A DNA stretch of 13,148 nt from an uncultured Alphaproteobacteria bacterium. GTDB lineage: Bacteria > Pseudomonadota > Alphaproteobacteria > Minwuiales > Minwuiaceae. Every line of letters begins with the position of its first letter. The stretch's first letter is position 1. Location: the NCBI GenBank assembly GCA_913064755.1, contig CAJYBQ010000044.1:1-13148 (forward strand). Direction: 5' to 3'. Below, piece by piece: positions 6,178-13,148 of the stretch. The notes beneath the pieces are model-generated. The model ran no database searches, was not told where the DNA came from, and saw only the letters and a list, made by a program, of their open reading frames with translations. The translations under genes were made by a program, and so were the position numbers.

Positions 6178-7014
6178 CTATCCCATCAGCTTCGCGTAGT
6201 CGTCCAGCAGGGTCAGTACCTCGTCGCGTCCCTTGTCGGGGACGTCGAACAGCACCCGGTCGATGCCCGCTTCCCGGCAGGCCGCGACATGTGCCGGTTC
6301 CGGCGTGGCACGGAACACGGTGACGGACAGGGTGGACATCGGGCGTTCGGCCGCGTCCGCCGCCTGCTTCAGCCGTGCCATGCCCGCGGCGGGGTCGAAG
6401 TTGTAGTTGGCGCGGGGCAGCCAGCCGTCCGCGAACTCGACGACGCGGCGGATGGTGTGGTCGGTCTCCCCGCCGATCAGGATCGGCGGATGCGGCCGGG
6501 TCGCGGGCTTGGGGAAGGACCAGACGGGGTCGAAATCGACGAAATCGCCGTGGAACTCGGCCTCGTCCTCGGTCCAGAGCGCCTTCATGGCCTTCAGCCG
6601 TTCCTCCAGCACCTTGAACCGGGTCTTAGGGTCCGTGCCGTGATTGCGCATCTCCTCCAGGTTCCAGCCGCCGCCGGCGCCCAGGACGAAACGTCCGCCG
6701 GACAGCAGGTCCAGGCTGGCCGCGGCCTTCGCGGTGACAATCGGGTCGCGTTGCGTGATCAGGCTGATGCCGGTGCCCAGGGTCAGGTTCCGCGTCGCGG
6801 CGGCGGCAAAGGAAAGCGCCACGAAGGGATCATGCGTATGGGCGTATTTCTCCGGCAGTTCGCCACCGCCGGGGAAGGGGGTCTCGCGGCTGACCGGGAT
6901 ATGGGTGTGTTCGCAAAGGAACAGGGATTCGAACCCGCGATCCTCAAGCTCCTTCGCCAGGTCGACCACGTCGATGGCATAGGCTGTGGGAAAGAAGAAG
7001 GTGCCGAACTTCAT
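6178..7014 (-). CDS. LLM class F420/FMN-dependent oxidoreductase (luciferase-like monooxygenase family)
   Basis: The 278-residue protein begins MKFGTFFFPT and has the bacterial-luciferase TIM-barrel blocks: ELEDRGFESLFLCEHTHIP (about 22-40), LTLGTGISLITQRDPIVTAK (about 77-96), and the cofactor-side SLDLLSGGRFVLGAGGGWN followed by EEMRNHG. FPKPATRPHPPILIGG and a C-terminal helix follow. This pattern is the 'probable F420-dependent oxidoreductase' subgroup of the LLM family. Such enzymes use reduced F420 or FMN on varied small organic substrates; the substrate cannot be read from the sequence and the F420 dependence is assumed from the family name. The start has AGGA about 9 nt upstream and the size is usual. 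It is transcribed divergently from the methyltransferase gene. It sits upstream of ahcY on the same strand, but the 242-nt gap makes co-transcription uncertain. Confidence 0.88.
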   Translation of the reverse strand: MKFGTFFFPTAYAIDVVDLAKELEDRGFESLFLCEHTHIPVSRETPFPGGGELPEKYAHTHDPFVALSFAAAATRNLTLGTGISLITQRDPIVTAKAAASLDLLSGGRFVLGAGGGWNLEEMRNHGTDPKTRFKVLEERLKAMKALWTEDEAEFHGDFVDFDPVWSFPKPATRPHPPILIGGETDHTIRRVVEFADGWLPRANYNFDPAAGMARLKQAADAAERPMSTLSVTVFRATPEPAHVAACREAGIDRVLFDVPDKGRDEVLTLLDDYAKLMG

Positions 7015-7050
7015 GGCTGCGTTTCCTGACAGGGATGAATGTCTGTTGTT

Positions 7051-7068
7051 GTTGCCATGAATGGTAAC
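7051..7068. promoter_or_regulatory. Operator-like imperfect palindrome in the divergent intergenic region
   Basis: GTTGCCAT (7051-7058) and ATGGTAAC (7061-7068) are inverted repeats with one mismatch around a 2-bp centre. The site lies 37 bp upstream of the LLM oxidoreductase start and about 105 bp upstream of the methyltransferase start. An 18-bp dyad in a divergent promoter region is typical of a dimeric repressor site, but no regulator gene is present in the window and I cannot name its binder. Confidence 0.4.
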
Positions 7069-7103
7069 GCACCGTCGGGCTTAATCCACCAGGGAAGGAA
7101 GGG

Positions 7104-7118
7104 CCTGTCCTCGACAGG
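7104..7118. repeat. Short perfect inverted repeat CCTGTC/GACAGG
   Basis: CCTGTC (7104-7109) and GACAGG (7113-7118) form a perfect 6-bp dyad with a 3-nt centre, between the LLM oxidoreductase and methyltransferase starts. It could be a second operator half or a small leader hairpin of the methyltransferase transcript. Confidence 0.3.
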
Positions 7119-7173
7119 TTCCGTTGCGGCCTGTATCTGTGCGGATCGGATCATTCGACCAGGGCGGGACAGC

Positions 7174-8025
7174 ATGGCCATCGGGGCAATCGAACAGGTG
7201 GAACTGGAAGACGTGGGCGCGATCCGGGTCGAGACCCGGGCCTGCCCCCAGTGCGGTGCCGACAACACGTCCCGTGCCGCCCGGCACGTGCGCGATCCCT
7301 GGACCATCAAGGACTGCGGTGACTGCGGCTTCGTCTACCTGGAAAAGGCCCCGGTCTACGACGAGCTGTTCCGCAACCTGGCCTGGCAGAAGAACTGGAA
7401 GCGGGAGGAGAAGCGCCGCAAGAAGGCTCGGCCGCTGAGCTATCGCGCGTCGAAGCTGACCCGGTTCCGGCTGCACATGTTTCCGCGCAAGCAGGTCGAT
7501 GACCTGACGATCCGCTTTGCCCGACCGGGCAATGTCATCGACATCGGCTGTGCCGGTGGCAAGCGGCTGGCGGCGTTGCCCGACCAGTTCACGCCGTTCG
7601 GCATCGAGATCGAGGAAGAGATCGCGGCGGAAGCGGATGCGCTGTTCCGGACCAAGGGCGGGCGGGCGGTCAACGCGTCGTCGCTCGATGGCCTGCGGCA
7701 GTTCGAGGACGGCTTCTTCACCGCGGCCACGCTCAGGTCCTACCTGGAACACGAGGTGCAGCCGCGCGAGGTCATGACGGAGATCGCGCGCACCCTGGCC
7801 CCCGGGGGCATCGCCATCATCAAGGTGCCGAACTATTCGTCCGTCATGCGTCCGGTCATGGGGCTGGAATGGTCCGGTTTCCGGTTCCCCGACCACGTGA
7901 ACTACTTCACGCCGGCCAGCCTGCGGCAGATGATCGAAGGCGTCGGCCTGAACGTGCGCCGCTTCAACTTCTTCGATCACATGCCCACGTCCGACAACAT
8001 GTGGATGATCGCCGAACGGAAATAG
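7174..8025 (+). CDS. Class I SAM-dependent methyltransferase with N-terminal Cys4 (zinc-knuckle-like) motif
   Basis: The 283-residue protein has two CxxC pairs, CPQC (24-27) and CGDC (48-51), which suggest a small zinc-binding module. A basic helix (KREEKRRKKAR, about 76-86) follows. The Rossmann methyltransferase domain starts with motif I VIDIGCAGGK (121-130), and the acidic residue after beta-2 is in GIEIEEE. LAPGGIAIIKVPN and PDHVNYFTPASLRQMIEGVGL are typical post-motif segments of the Methyltransf_11/23 group, often acting on small molecules or sugars. The substrate is unknown. The open frame extends up to ATG 7039, but that extension crosses the intergenic dyads and looks non-coding. 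I chose ATG 7174, with the purine-rich AGGGCGGGA just upstream. It is the first gene of the plus-strand run, 42 nt before the metallo-hydrolase. SAM use gives only a loose link to ahcY nearby. Confidence 0.85.
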   Translation: MAIGAIEQVELEDVGAIRVETRACPQCGADNTSRAARHVRDPWTIKDCGDCGFVYLEKAPVYDELFRNLAWQKNWKREEKRRKKARPLSYRASKLTRFRLHMFPRKQVDDLTIRFARPGNVIDIGCAGGKRLAALPDQFTPFGIEIEEEIAAEADALFRTKGGRAVNASSLDGLRQFEDGFFTAATLRSYLEHEVQPREVMTEIARTLAPGGIAIIKVPNYSSVMRPVMGLEWSGFRFPDHVNYFTPASLRQMIEGVGLNVRRFNFFDHMPTSDNMWMIAERK

Positions 8026-8055
8026 CCGCAGCGCACCGGCTGTCTCATGTCCTGG

Positions 8056-8060
8056 GGAGG
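8056..8060 (+). promoter_or_regulatory. Strong Shine-Dalgarno of the MBL-fold hydrolase
   Basis: GGAGG lies 7 nt before ATG 8068. It decides for this start over the in-frame ATG at 8047, which lies upstream of the site itself. Confidence 0.65.
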
Positions 8061-8067
8061 AATTCAC

Positions 8068-8892
8068 ATGGACGTCACCATTCTGGGCAGCGGCTCACCG
8101 CTGCCGCATCCCGAACGCGCTGGCCCGTCGACGCTGGTCCGGGCCGGGGGACAGAAGTATCTGTTCGATTGCGGGCGCGGGGTGCTGATGCGCGCTGCTG
8201 CCGCAAAGGTGGGCGCGCAGAACCTTTCCGCCCTGTTCATCACCCACATGCACAGTGACCACACCACCGATTTCAACGATGTCATCACCACGCGCTGGGT
8301 CATGAGTGGTGAGCCGAACCCCTTGCGCGTGTTCGGGCCGGAAGGGATCGAGACCTTCACCGACCGCACCCTCGCGGCCCTGGAACACGACATCGGGTAT
8401 CGCCTGGCGCACCATGAAGACATGACCGAAGGCCCCCGGGTTGTCGCCCGCGCCCTGACGCCGGGGGACGTGTTGTCGGAAGCGGATGGTGTCCGCATCA
8501 CGGTTGCCGCCACGGATCACAGTCCGGTTCACCCAACCCTGGGGTTCCGGATCGAGGCCGAGGGCAAGGTCATCGCCATCGCCGGTGATACCGTGCCCTG
8601 CGAGGGGTTGGACGCGATCTGTCAGGATGCCGATGTCTATGTGCAGACCGTGATCCGCAGCGACATCATCGCGAAGGCACCATCCCTGCGCATGCGCGAT
8701 GTCATCGACTACCACTCGGATGTGGCGCAGGCGGGGGAGACCGCGCGGCGCTGCAACGTGAAGCGGCTGGTGCTGAACCATTTCGTGCCGCCGCCGCCGC
8801 CGGGCCGGGAGGAGGAATGGGCCGCCGACGCCCGCGCCTGCTTCGATGGTGAGATCCTGGTTTCACATGACCTGATGACGATCACCTGCTGA
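8068..8892 (+). CDS. Metallo-beta-lactamase-fold hydrolase, RNase Z/arylsulfatase-like
   Basis: The 274-residue protein opens MDVTILGSGSP, the usual first strand of RNase Z-like MBL proteins. The metal-binding motif THMHSDHTTD gives His60, His62, Asp64 and His65. Other candidate ligands are His151 (TDHSPVHP), Asp174 (IAGDT) and His238 (LNHF). YHSDVAQAGETA (215-226) resembles the HST-type motif of RNase Z, and FDCGRG (33-38) is also typical. It most likely binds two Zn ions and hydrolyses a phosphodiester, sulfate ester or lactone. It lacks an obvious RNase Z exosite arm, so I do not call it tRNA 3'-endonuclease. Length is somewhat below that of classical RNase Z (about 305). A proline run (PPPPP, 241-245) follows the last ligand. 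No signal peptide is visible, so it should be cytoplasmic. It is 42 nt after the methyltransferase and 57 nt before the dehydrogenase. Confidence 0.88.
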   Translation: MDVTILGSGSPLPHPERAGPSTLVRAGGQKYLFDCGRGVLMRAAAAKVGAQNLSALFITHMHSDHTTDFNDVITTRWVMSGEPNPLRVFGPEGIETFTDRTLAALEHDIGYRLAHHEDMTEGPRVVARALTPGDVLSEADGVRITVAATDHSPVHPTLGFRIEAEGKVIAIAGDTVPCEGLDAICQDADVYVQTVIRSDIIAKAPSLRMRDVIDYHSDVAQAGETARRCNVKRLVLNHFVPPPPPGREEEWAADARACFDGEILVSHDLMTITC

Positions 8893-8949
8893 CAGTCTGG
8901 CCGGACCATGCTTCCCTCTGCTCGGATATTTCTGGGGGAGAGGCGAGTC

Positions 8950-9855
8950 ATGGCTGAACGAATCGGTTTCATCGGGCTGGGAGCCATGGGTGGTCCCATG
9001 GCCGCCAACCTGGCGCGCAAGGGTCATGATCTGACGGTATTCGATACCGATCTCGCCCGGACCGTGCCGCTGGCGGAACTCGGGGCGTCCGTCGCCGGGT
9101 CGGTCGCGGAACTGACGGCCGGGGTCGACCTGGTGATCACCATGCTGCCGGATTCGCCGGACGTGGAGGCGGTGCTGCTGGGGCCGGACGGGGTGCGCGC
9201 CCACGGCCGCCCCGACATGGCGGTGATCGACATGTCCACCATCGCGCCGGCCACCACGGACCGGTTGTTCTCCGCGTTGACGGAGGCCGGGATCGGCTTT
9301 GCCGATGCGCCGGTCGGACGCCTGGTGGCGCATGCGATCAAGGGCGAATCCCTGTTCATGGTCGGTGCGTCGGACAATGATTTCGGCCGCGTGAAACCGG
9401 TGCTGGAGGGGATGGGCAGCACCATCCTGCATTGTGGCCGACCGGGCAGCGGCATCCGCACCAAGCTGGTCAACAACCTGATCGCCATCTCCGTCTGCCA
9501 GGTGAACGCGGAGGCCGTGACCCTGGCGCAGGCCTTTGGCCTGGACATCCGCAACACGCTGGACGTGGTCAATGGCACCACCGCCACCAACGGTCACCTG
9601 GTCAGCGCCTGGCCCAACAAGGTGCTGGTGGACGATACCGAACCGGGCTTCCGCATCGCGCTGGCGCACAAGGACGTGGCGCTGGCGCTGGACGCCGCGA
9701 AGGAAGCGGGCATTCCGATGCTGGCCGGGTCCGCCGTGGCGCAGGCCCTGATGGCGGCAAAGGGGACGGCAGGTTTCGGTGACCGGGATTTCTCGGCCCT
9801 GCTGGATTTCGTTTCGGGCATGGCCGGCGTCACGCCGCCAAGGTTCGACACGTGA
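8950..9855 (+). CDS. NAD(P)-dependent beta-hydroxyacid dehydrogenase, YihU/sulfolactaldehyde-reductase-like
   Basis: The 301-residue protein has the Rossmann motif IGLGAMGGPMA (8-18), DMSTIAP (94-100) with the conserved Ser, and the catalytic KLVNN with Lys172 and Asn176. This places it in the 3-hydroxyisobutyrate dehydrogenase / tartronate semialdehyde reductase superfamily. The substrate loop, usually DAPVSGG, is DAPVGRL (119-125), with Arg124. That Arg-containing loop, and the later SAWPNKVL and LAHKDVALALD blocks, resemble E. coli YihU, where the loop Arg binds the sulfonate of sulfolactaldehyde. I infer an acidic 3-carbon semialdehyde or hydroxyacid substrate, not necessarily a sulfonate. 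I chose ATG 8950 because the family begins there and GGAGAGG lies 6 nt upstream; an in-frame ATG 14 codons earlier is less likely. Its stop overlaps the GTG of the ThDP enzyme (GTGA), so the two are translationally coupled. Confidence 0.9.
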   Translation: MAERIGFIGLGAMGGPMAANLARKGHDLTVFDTDLARTVPLAELGASVAGSVAELTAGVDLVITMLPDSPDVEAVLLGPDGVRAHGRPDMAVIDMSTIAPATTDRLFSALTEAGIGFADAPVGRLVAHAIKGESLFMVGASDNDFGRVKPVLEGMGSTILHCGRPGSGIRTKLVNNLIAISVCQVNAEAVTLAQAFGLDIRNTLDVVNGTTATNGHLVSAWPNKVLVDDTEPGFRIALAHKDVALALDAAKEAGIPMLAGSAVAQALMAAKGTAGFGDRDFSALLDFVSGMAGVTPPRFDT

Positions 9856-11480
9856 CGGCCCTCGCCGAGCGGCTGGTCGCTGGCCTGAAACAGCGTGGCA
9901 CCCGGCATGTATTCGGCGTGCCGGGGGGCGGGTCCAGCCTGGACCTGATCGAGGCCTGTGGCCGCCAGGGCGTGGAATTCGTGCTGACACGGGGGGAGAC
10001 CTCCGCCGTGCTGATGGCCGCCTGTTCCGGCGAACTGTCCGGCGCGCCCGGGGCGGCGCTTGTCGGTGTCGGTCCGGGCGCGGCGGCGGCGGTGAACGGC
10101 ATGGCCTATGCGGCGCTGGAACGGTCACCACTGGTCCTGTTCGCCGACCGGATCGAGCCGCCGCCCGTCCGTCCCACCTGGCACCAGGTCTACGACCAGC
10201 CCGCCAGCTTCGCGCCGGTGAGCAAGGCCGCGCGCTGGATCCGGCCCGATACGGACGGGACGGAGATCGCCGACCTGCTCGACCTGCCGACCGCGGAACC
10301 GCAGGGGCCGGTGCACCTGGACATCGTGGCGGCGGAGGCGAGCGTTGATGCGCCGCCGGTGCCGCACCGACCGGCCCCGGCCCCGGAGCCCGCGGCCGGG
10401 GCAAGTGTTTCACCGGCCCTGCCGGAGGGCCTGCGCGCCCGTGTCCATGGGGCCTGGAAGCCGGTCTTCATCGTCGGACTGCAGGCCCGGCACCTGGGCG
10501 ATGAAACACGCGCCCTGGCCCGTGCGCTGGGGGCGGCCTGCCTGACCACCTACAAGGCCAAGGGGACGATTTCCGATCATGACCCGCTGCTGGTGGCGCA
10601 ATTCACCGGCGGCACGGCGGAAGCATCGGTGCTGGCCGCCGCCGACCTGATTGTCATGCTGGGCCACGACCCGATCGAGATGATCCCCGGCATCTGGACC
10701 CATGCCGCGCCTGTCGTTGCACTTTCGACCTGGGACTGGGCGGCGGCGGGGGGCTATCCGGTGCCGGAGATGATCGCGGTCGGTGCGCTGCGGCCGATGC
10801 TGGCCGACCTGATGCCGTCGGCGCCGCAACCCGGCTGGGACCGGGAAGAGCTGGCGCGGCTGCGCACCGCCTATCGCGCGCGCATCGCCTATCCGACGGT
10901 GGCGGGCATCTCCCCCGATTTCCTGATCGACAGCCTGCAGCAGTTCGGCGGCGGGCAGATCGACGGCAAACCGGCGCGGCTGGCCGTCGATGCCGGGGCG
11001 CACATGTTCCCGACCCTGGCCCGCTGGATGGCCGACGCGCCGTTGGGGGTGCTGAAATCCAACGGGCTGTCCACCATGGGCTTTGCCCTGCCGGCAGCCA
11101 TCGCCAGCGCCCTGCACGAACCGGATCGCCCCGCGGTCGCGGTGACCGGCGACGGCGGCATGATGATGTGCCTGGGCGAACTGGCCACGGCGGTGGAGCG
11201 CAAGCTGGACGTGACGGTGGTCGTGCTGAACGACGCCATGCTCAGCCTGATCGACGTGAAGCAGCGCAAGCAGCAGCGCCCGCATGCCGGTGTCGCATCC
11301 CGCACGGTGGATTTCGCTGCCATCGCGCAGGCCATGGGCGCCTATGGCACGACGGTCCGCGAGGTATCGCAGGTGCAGCCCGCGCTGGCCGCGGCGGCGC
11401 GGATGTCGGGGCCGCGGCTGATCGACGTGCACATCGACCCGTCGGGCTATGATGCCCAGCTGGACGCCATGCGGGGTTGA
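9852..11480 (+). CDS. Thiamine diphosphate-dependent enzyme, acetolactate synthase/decarboxylase-like
   Basis: The 542-residue protein has the three-domain layout of ThDP enzymes. The N-terminal PYR domain has HVFGVPGG (19-26) and TRGETSAVLMA (46-56), with Glu49 as the cofactor-activating Glu. A central Rossmann domain spans about 190-325. The C-terminal PP domain carries the Mg/ThDP motif VTGDGG (431-436) ending at LND (459-461), followed by SLIDVKQRKQ. A Pro/Ala-rich linker (about 167-190) joins the first two domains. Such enzymes decarboxylate 2-oxoacids and may ligate the product to an acceptor. The substrate cannot be read here. The start is GTG, overlapping the dehydrogenase stop by 4 nt. 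By analogy with glyoxylate carboligase plus tartronate semialdehyde reductase, this enzyme may make the aldehyde its neighbour reduces. It retains Glu49, which glyoxylate carboligase lacks, so it is not Gcl. The transpeptidase gene follows after 75 nt. Confidence 0.87.
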   Translation: MTALAERLVAGLKQRGTRHVFGVPGGGSSLDLIEACGRQGVEFVLTRGETSAVLMAACSGELSGAPGAALVGVGPGAAAAVNGMAYAALERSPLVLFADRIEPPPVRPTWHQVYDQPASFAPVSKAARWIRPDTDGTEIADLLDLPTAEPQGPVHLDIVAAEASVDAPPVPHRPAPAPEPAAGASVSPALPEGLRARVHGAWKPVFIVGLQARHLGDETRALARALGAACLTTYKAKGTISDHDPLLVAQFTGGTAEASVLAAADLIVMLGHDPIEMIPGIWTHAAPVVALSTWDWAAAGGYPVPEMIAVGALRPMLADLMPSAPQPGWDREELARLRTAYRARIAYPTVAGISPDFLIDSLQQFGGGQIDGKPARLAVDAGAHMFPTLARWMADAPLGVLKSNGLSTMGFALPAAIASALHEPDRPAVAVTGDGGMMMCLGELATAVERKLDVTVVVLNDAMLSLIDVKQRKQQRPHAGVASRTVDFAAIAQAMGAYGTTVREVSQVQPALAAAARMSGPRLIDVHIDPSGYDAQLDAMRG

Positions 11481-11555
11481 GAACGGTGCCAAACCACCGC
11501 ATTCCGTGTAGAAAACCTGAACCATCAAGTCGCAACTGCCGAGGGACCCAATCCA

Positions 11556-13148
11556 ATGCGTGATCTGCAACAGCCTGGCCGTTCGGTCGTCCACGCCACC
11601 AATGGTGCGGCGGCCACGTCCCACCCGCTGGCCACACTTGCCGCCATGGAAATCCTGCAGGCAGGCGGCAATGCCATCGACGCCGCCGTCGCCGCCTGCG
11701 CGGTGCAATGCGTGGTGGAGCCCATGTCCACGGGCATCGGCGGCGACTGCTTCGTGCTGCTGCAGAAGGGCGCGCGGGGGCCGGTGATCGGCCTGAACGG
11801 TTCAGGTCACGCACCGGAAGGGCTGACCGCCGACCACCTGCTGGGGCAGGGGATCAGGCAGATCGGGCTGGAAAGTCCGCATTCCGTCACCGTGCCGGGG
11901 GCGGTTGATGCCTGGTGCCGCCTGCTGGACGACCACGGGTCCATGGGTATCGACCGGGTGCTGCAGCGCGCGATCCATTATGCGGAGGACGGTTTCGCCG
12001 TGACCCCGCGCGTGTCGGTCGACTGGTCGCGCAACGTGAAGCGGCTGGGCGGTGACGCCAATTCCGCCGCCCAGTACCTGCGCGACGGGGCCAGCCCGAC
12101 CGCCGGGCAGAAATGGCAGTCCCCGGAACTGGCCGGCACCCTGAAGCGCATCGCGGCCGAGGGGCGTGAGGGTTTCTATGCCGGGCCGGTTGCCGACGAC
12201 ATCGTGTCCTATCTCAACAGCATCGACGCGACCCATTCGCTGGATGATTTCACGGCCCAGCGCTGCGAATACGTCGACCCGATCGCCAGCGAATACGCCG
12301 GTCGCCAGATCACCGAGATCCCGCCGAACGGGCAGGGCATCACCGCCCTGCTGATGCTGAACATCCTGAAGGGCTACGACCTTTCGGCCTATGGCCCGAC
12401 CAGTGTCGAGCGGCTGCATATCGAGGCGGAGGCCACGCGCCTCGCCTTTGCCGCGCGGGACCGGTACGTCGCCGATCCGCGCCAGGCCGAGGTGCCGGTG
12501 GACATGCTGCTGTCAGATGCCTTCGCCGACGAGTTGCGGGAGCGTATCTCCCTTGGCCACGCCATGGCCGACGACGACCAGGCCACCGGCCCGCAGTACC
12601 GCGACACGGTCTACCTGACGGTGGTGGACCGGGACCTGAATTGCGTGTCCTTCATCAACTCGCTGTATTTCGCCTTCGGGTCCTGCAGGACCGCGCCGAA
12701 GTCCGGTGTCATCCTGCAGAACCGTGGCGCCGGGTTCGTGGTGCAGCCGGGGCAGCCCAACTGCATCGCCCCGCGCAAGCGCCCGATGCACACCATCATC
12801 CCCGGCATGGCGCTGAAGGAAGGCCGCTGCGAGATTTCCTTCGGCGTCATGGGCGGCGGCTACCAGCCGGTCGGCCACGCACACGTCCTGACCAACATCT
12901 ACGACGACGGCATGGGCGTCCAGGAGGCCATCGACTGCCACCGCGCGTTCCGGGTTGGCGGGACGCTGGACGCGGAGCACAGCGCGCCCGCCGAAGTGAT
13001 AACGGACCGGCGCGCGCCCAGCCGTGACCCAAAAAACCCGGGGAGGCACTGGGGCGGGTGCCAGGCGACCAGGATCTAACATGCCAGCGGCCCCATCACC
13101 GCCGGGGCCTGCCCGCGCCACGATGGCCTGTCGGTGGGGGCGTCTTCG
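11556..13148 (+). CDS. Gamma-glutamyltranspeptidase-family Ntn-hydrolase, interrupted/partial at window end
   Basis: The frame runs from ATG 11556 to a TAA at 13077-13079 (507 codons). It then stays open to the window end, with 23 further codons that look like the family C-terminus. The large-subunit part has AMEILQAGGNAIDAAVAA, VEPMSTGIGGD, VPGAVDAW and NGQGITAL. Self-cleavage would occur before the nucleophile Thr351 in YRDTVYLTVVD, where E. coli GGT has TTHYSVVD. FINSLYFAFGS, LQNRGAGF, RKRPMHTIIPGM and GVMGGGYQP (oxyanion loop) follow. It has no signal peptide, unlike periplasmic GGT, so it is probably cytoplasmic and may act on a gamma-glutamyl or other amide metabolite of the operon. The Thr context differs from true GGT, so the reaction is uncertain. 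The region 13000-13079 reads poorly against the family and is probably error-ridden. The 75-nt upstream gap contains only a weak GAGGG ribosome site. Confidence 0.85.

Noticed and set aside
7039..7173. 45-residue N-terminal extension of the methyltransferase
   Set aside because: It overlaps the divergent promoter region and its dyads, and its composition is unlike the mature protein.
8068..8892. True RNase Z (tRNA 3' endonuclease)
   Set aside because: It is shorter, without an evident exosite arm, and sits in a metabolic-looking operon; only a generic RNase Z-like fold is supported.
8863..10413. 516-codon minus-strand frame opposite the dehydrogenase and ThDP genes
   Set aside because: It spans two well-supported plus-strand genes, is Arg/His/Pro-rich, and has no motif.
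9852..11480. Glyoxylate carboligase (Gcl) paired with tartronate semialdehyde reductase
   Set aside because: The ThDP enzyme has the catalytic Glu49 that Gcl lacks, and the reductase loop is APVGR rather than APVSGG, so the standard glyoxylate pathway does not fit.
10410..11708. 432-codon minus-strand frame opposite the ThDP gene
   Set aside because: It is an antisense shadow crossing the ThDP to GGT boundary, with no domain signature.

Overview
The window is GC-rich, gene-dense chromosomal DNA that looks alphaproteobacterial. The best evidence is a histidine-kinase-fold protein whose phosphoacceptor His is replaced by Tyr (SYELRTPL), the hallmark of DivL, an alphaproteobacterial cell-cycle regulator. 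The tsaE, N-acetylmuramate kinase (amgK) and murU order next to it also fits that class. I cannot name the genus; Rhodospirillales-like is a guess. I see no rRNA, tRNA, CRISPR, insertion sequence or phage gene. The longest stretch without a gene is about 242 nt (5936-6177).

Left block, all on the minus strand, read from high to low coordinates: an LLM-class flavin/F420-type oxidoreductase (6178-7014); a 242-nt gap with nested inverted repeats; ahcY, S-adenosylhomocysteine hydrolase (4640-5935); a DivL-like pseudo-histidine kinase (2266-4590); tsaE (1791-2312); an AmgK-type sugar kinase (755-1801); and a MurU-type nucleotidyltransferase cut by the window start (1-758). The last four genes overlap each other end to start (47, 11 and 4 nt), so they almost certainly form one transcript. 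It combines cell-cycle control (DivL), tRNA t6A synthesis (TsaE) and peptidoglycan sugar recycling (AmgK to MurU).

Right block, all on the plus strand and divergent from the LLM gene: a class I methyltransferase with a four-Cys N-terminal knuckle (7174-8025); an RNase Z-like metallo-beta-lactamase-fold hydrolase (8068-8892); a beta-hydroxyacid dehydrogenase whose substrate loop (APVGR) resembles sulfolactaldehyde reductase YihU (8950-9855); a ThDP-dependent decarboxylase/ligase starting with GTG on the dehydrogenase stop (GTGA, 9852-11480); and a gamma-glutamyltranspeptidase-family Ntn-hydrolase (11556 to the window end). Spacing is short, so this could be a small catabolic operon. The dehydrogenase and ThDP enzyme are translationally coupled and probably act in one pathway, but the substrate is unknown.

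Both ends of the window look like low-quality contig ends. At the left, G-runs replace the expected MurU C-terminal codons. At the right, the transpeptidase reading frame is interrupted by one TAA, yet the same frame continues into a family-typical C-terminus. The most interesting non-coding item is the possible structured RNA between the LLM gene and ahcY. The most interesting protein feature is the His-to-Tyr change in the DivL-like kinase.
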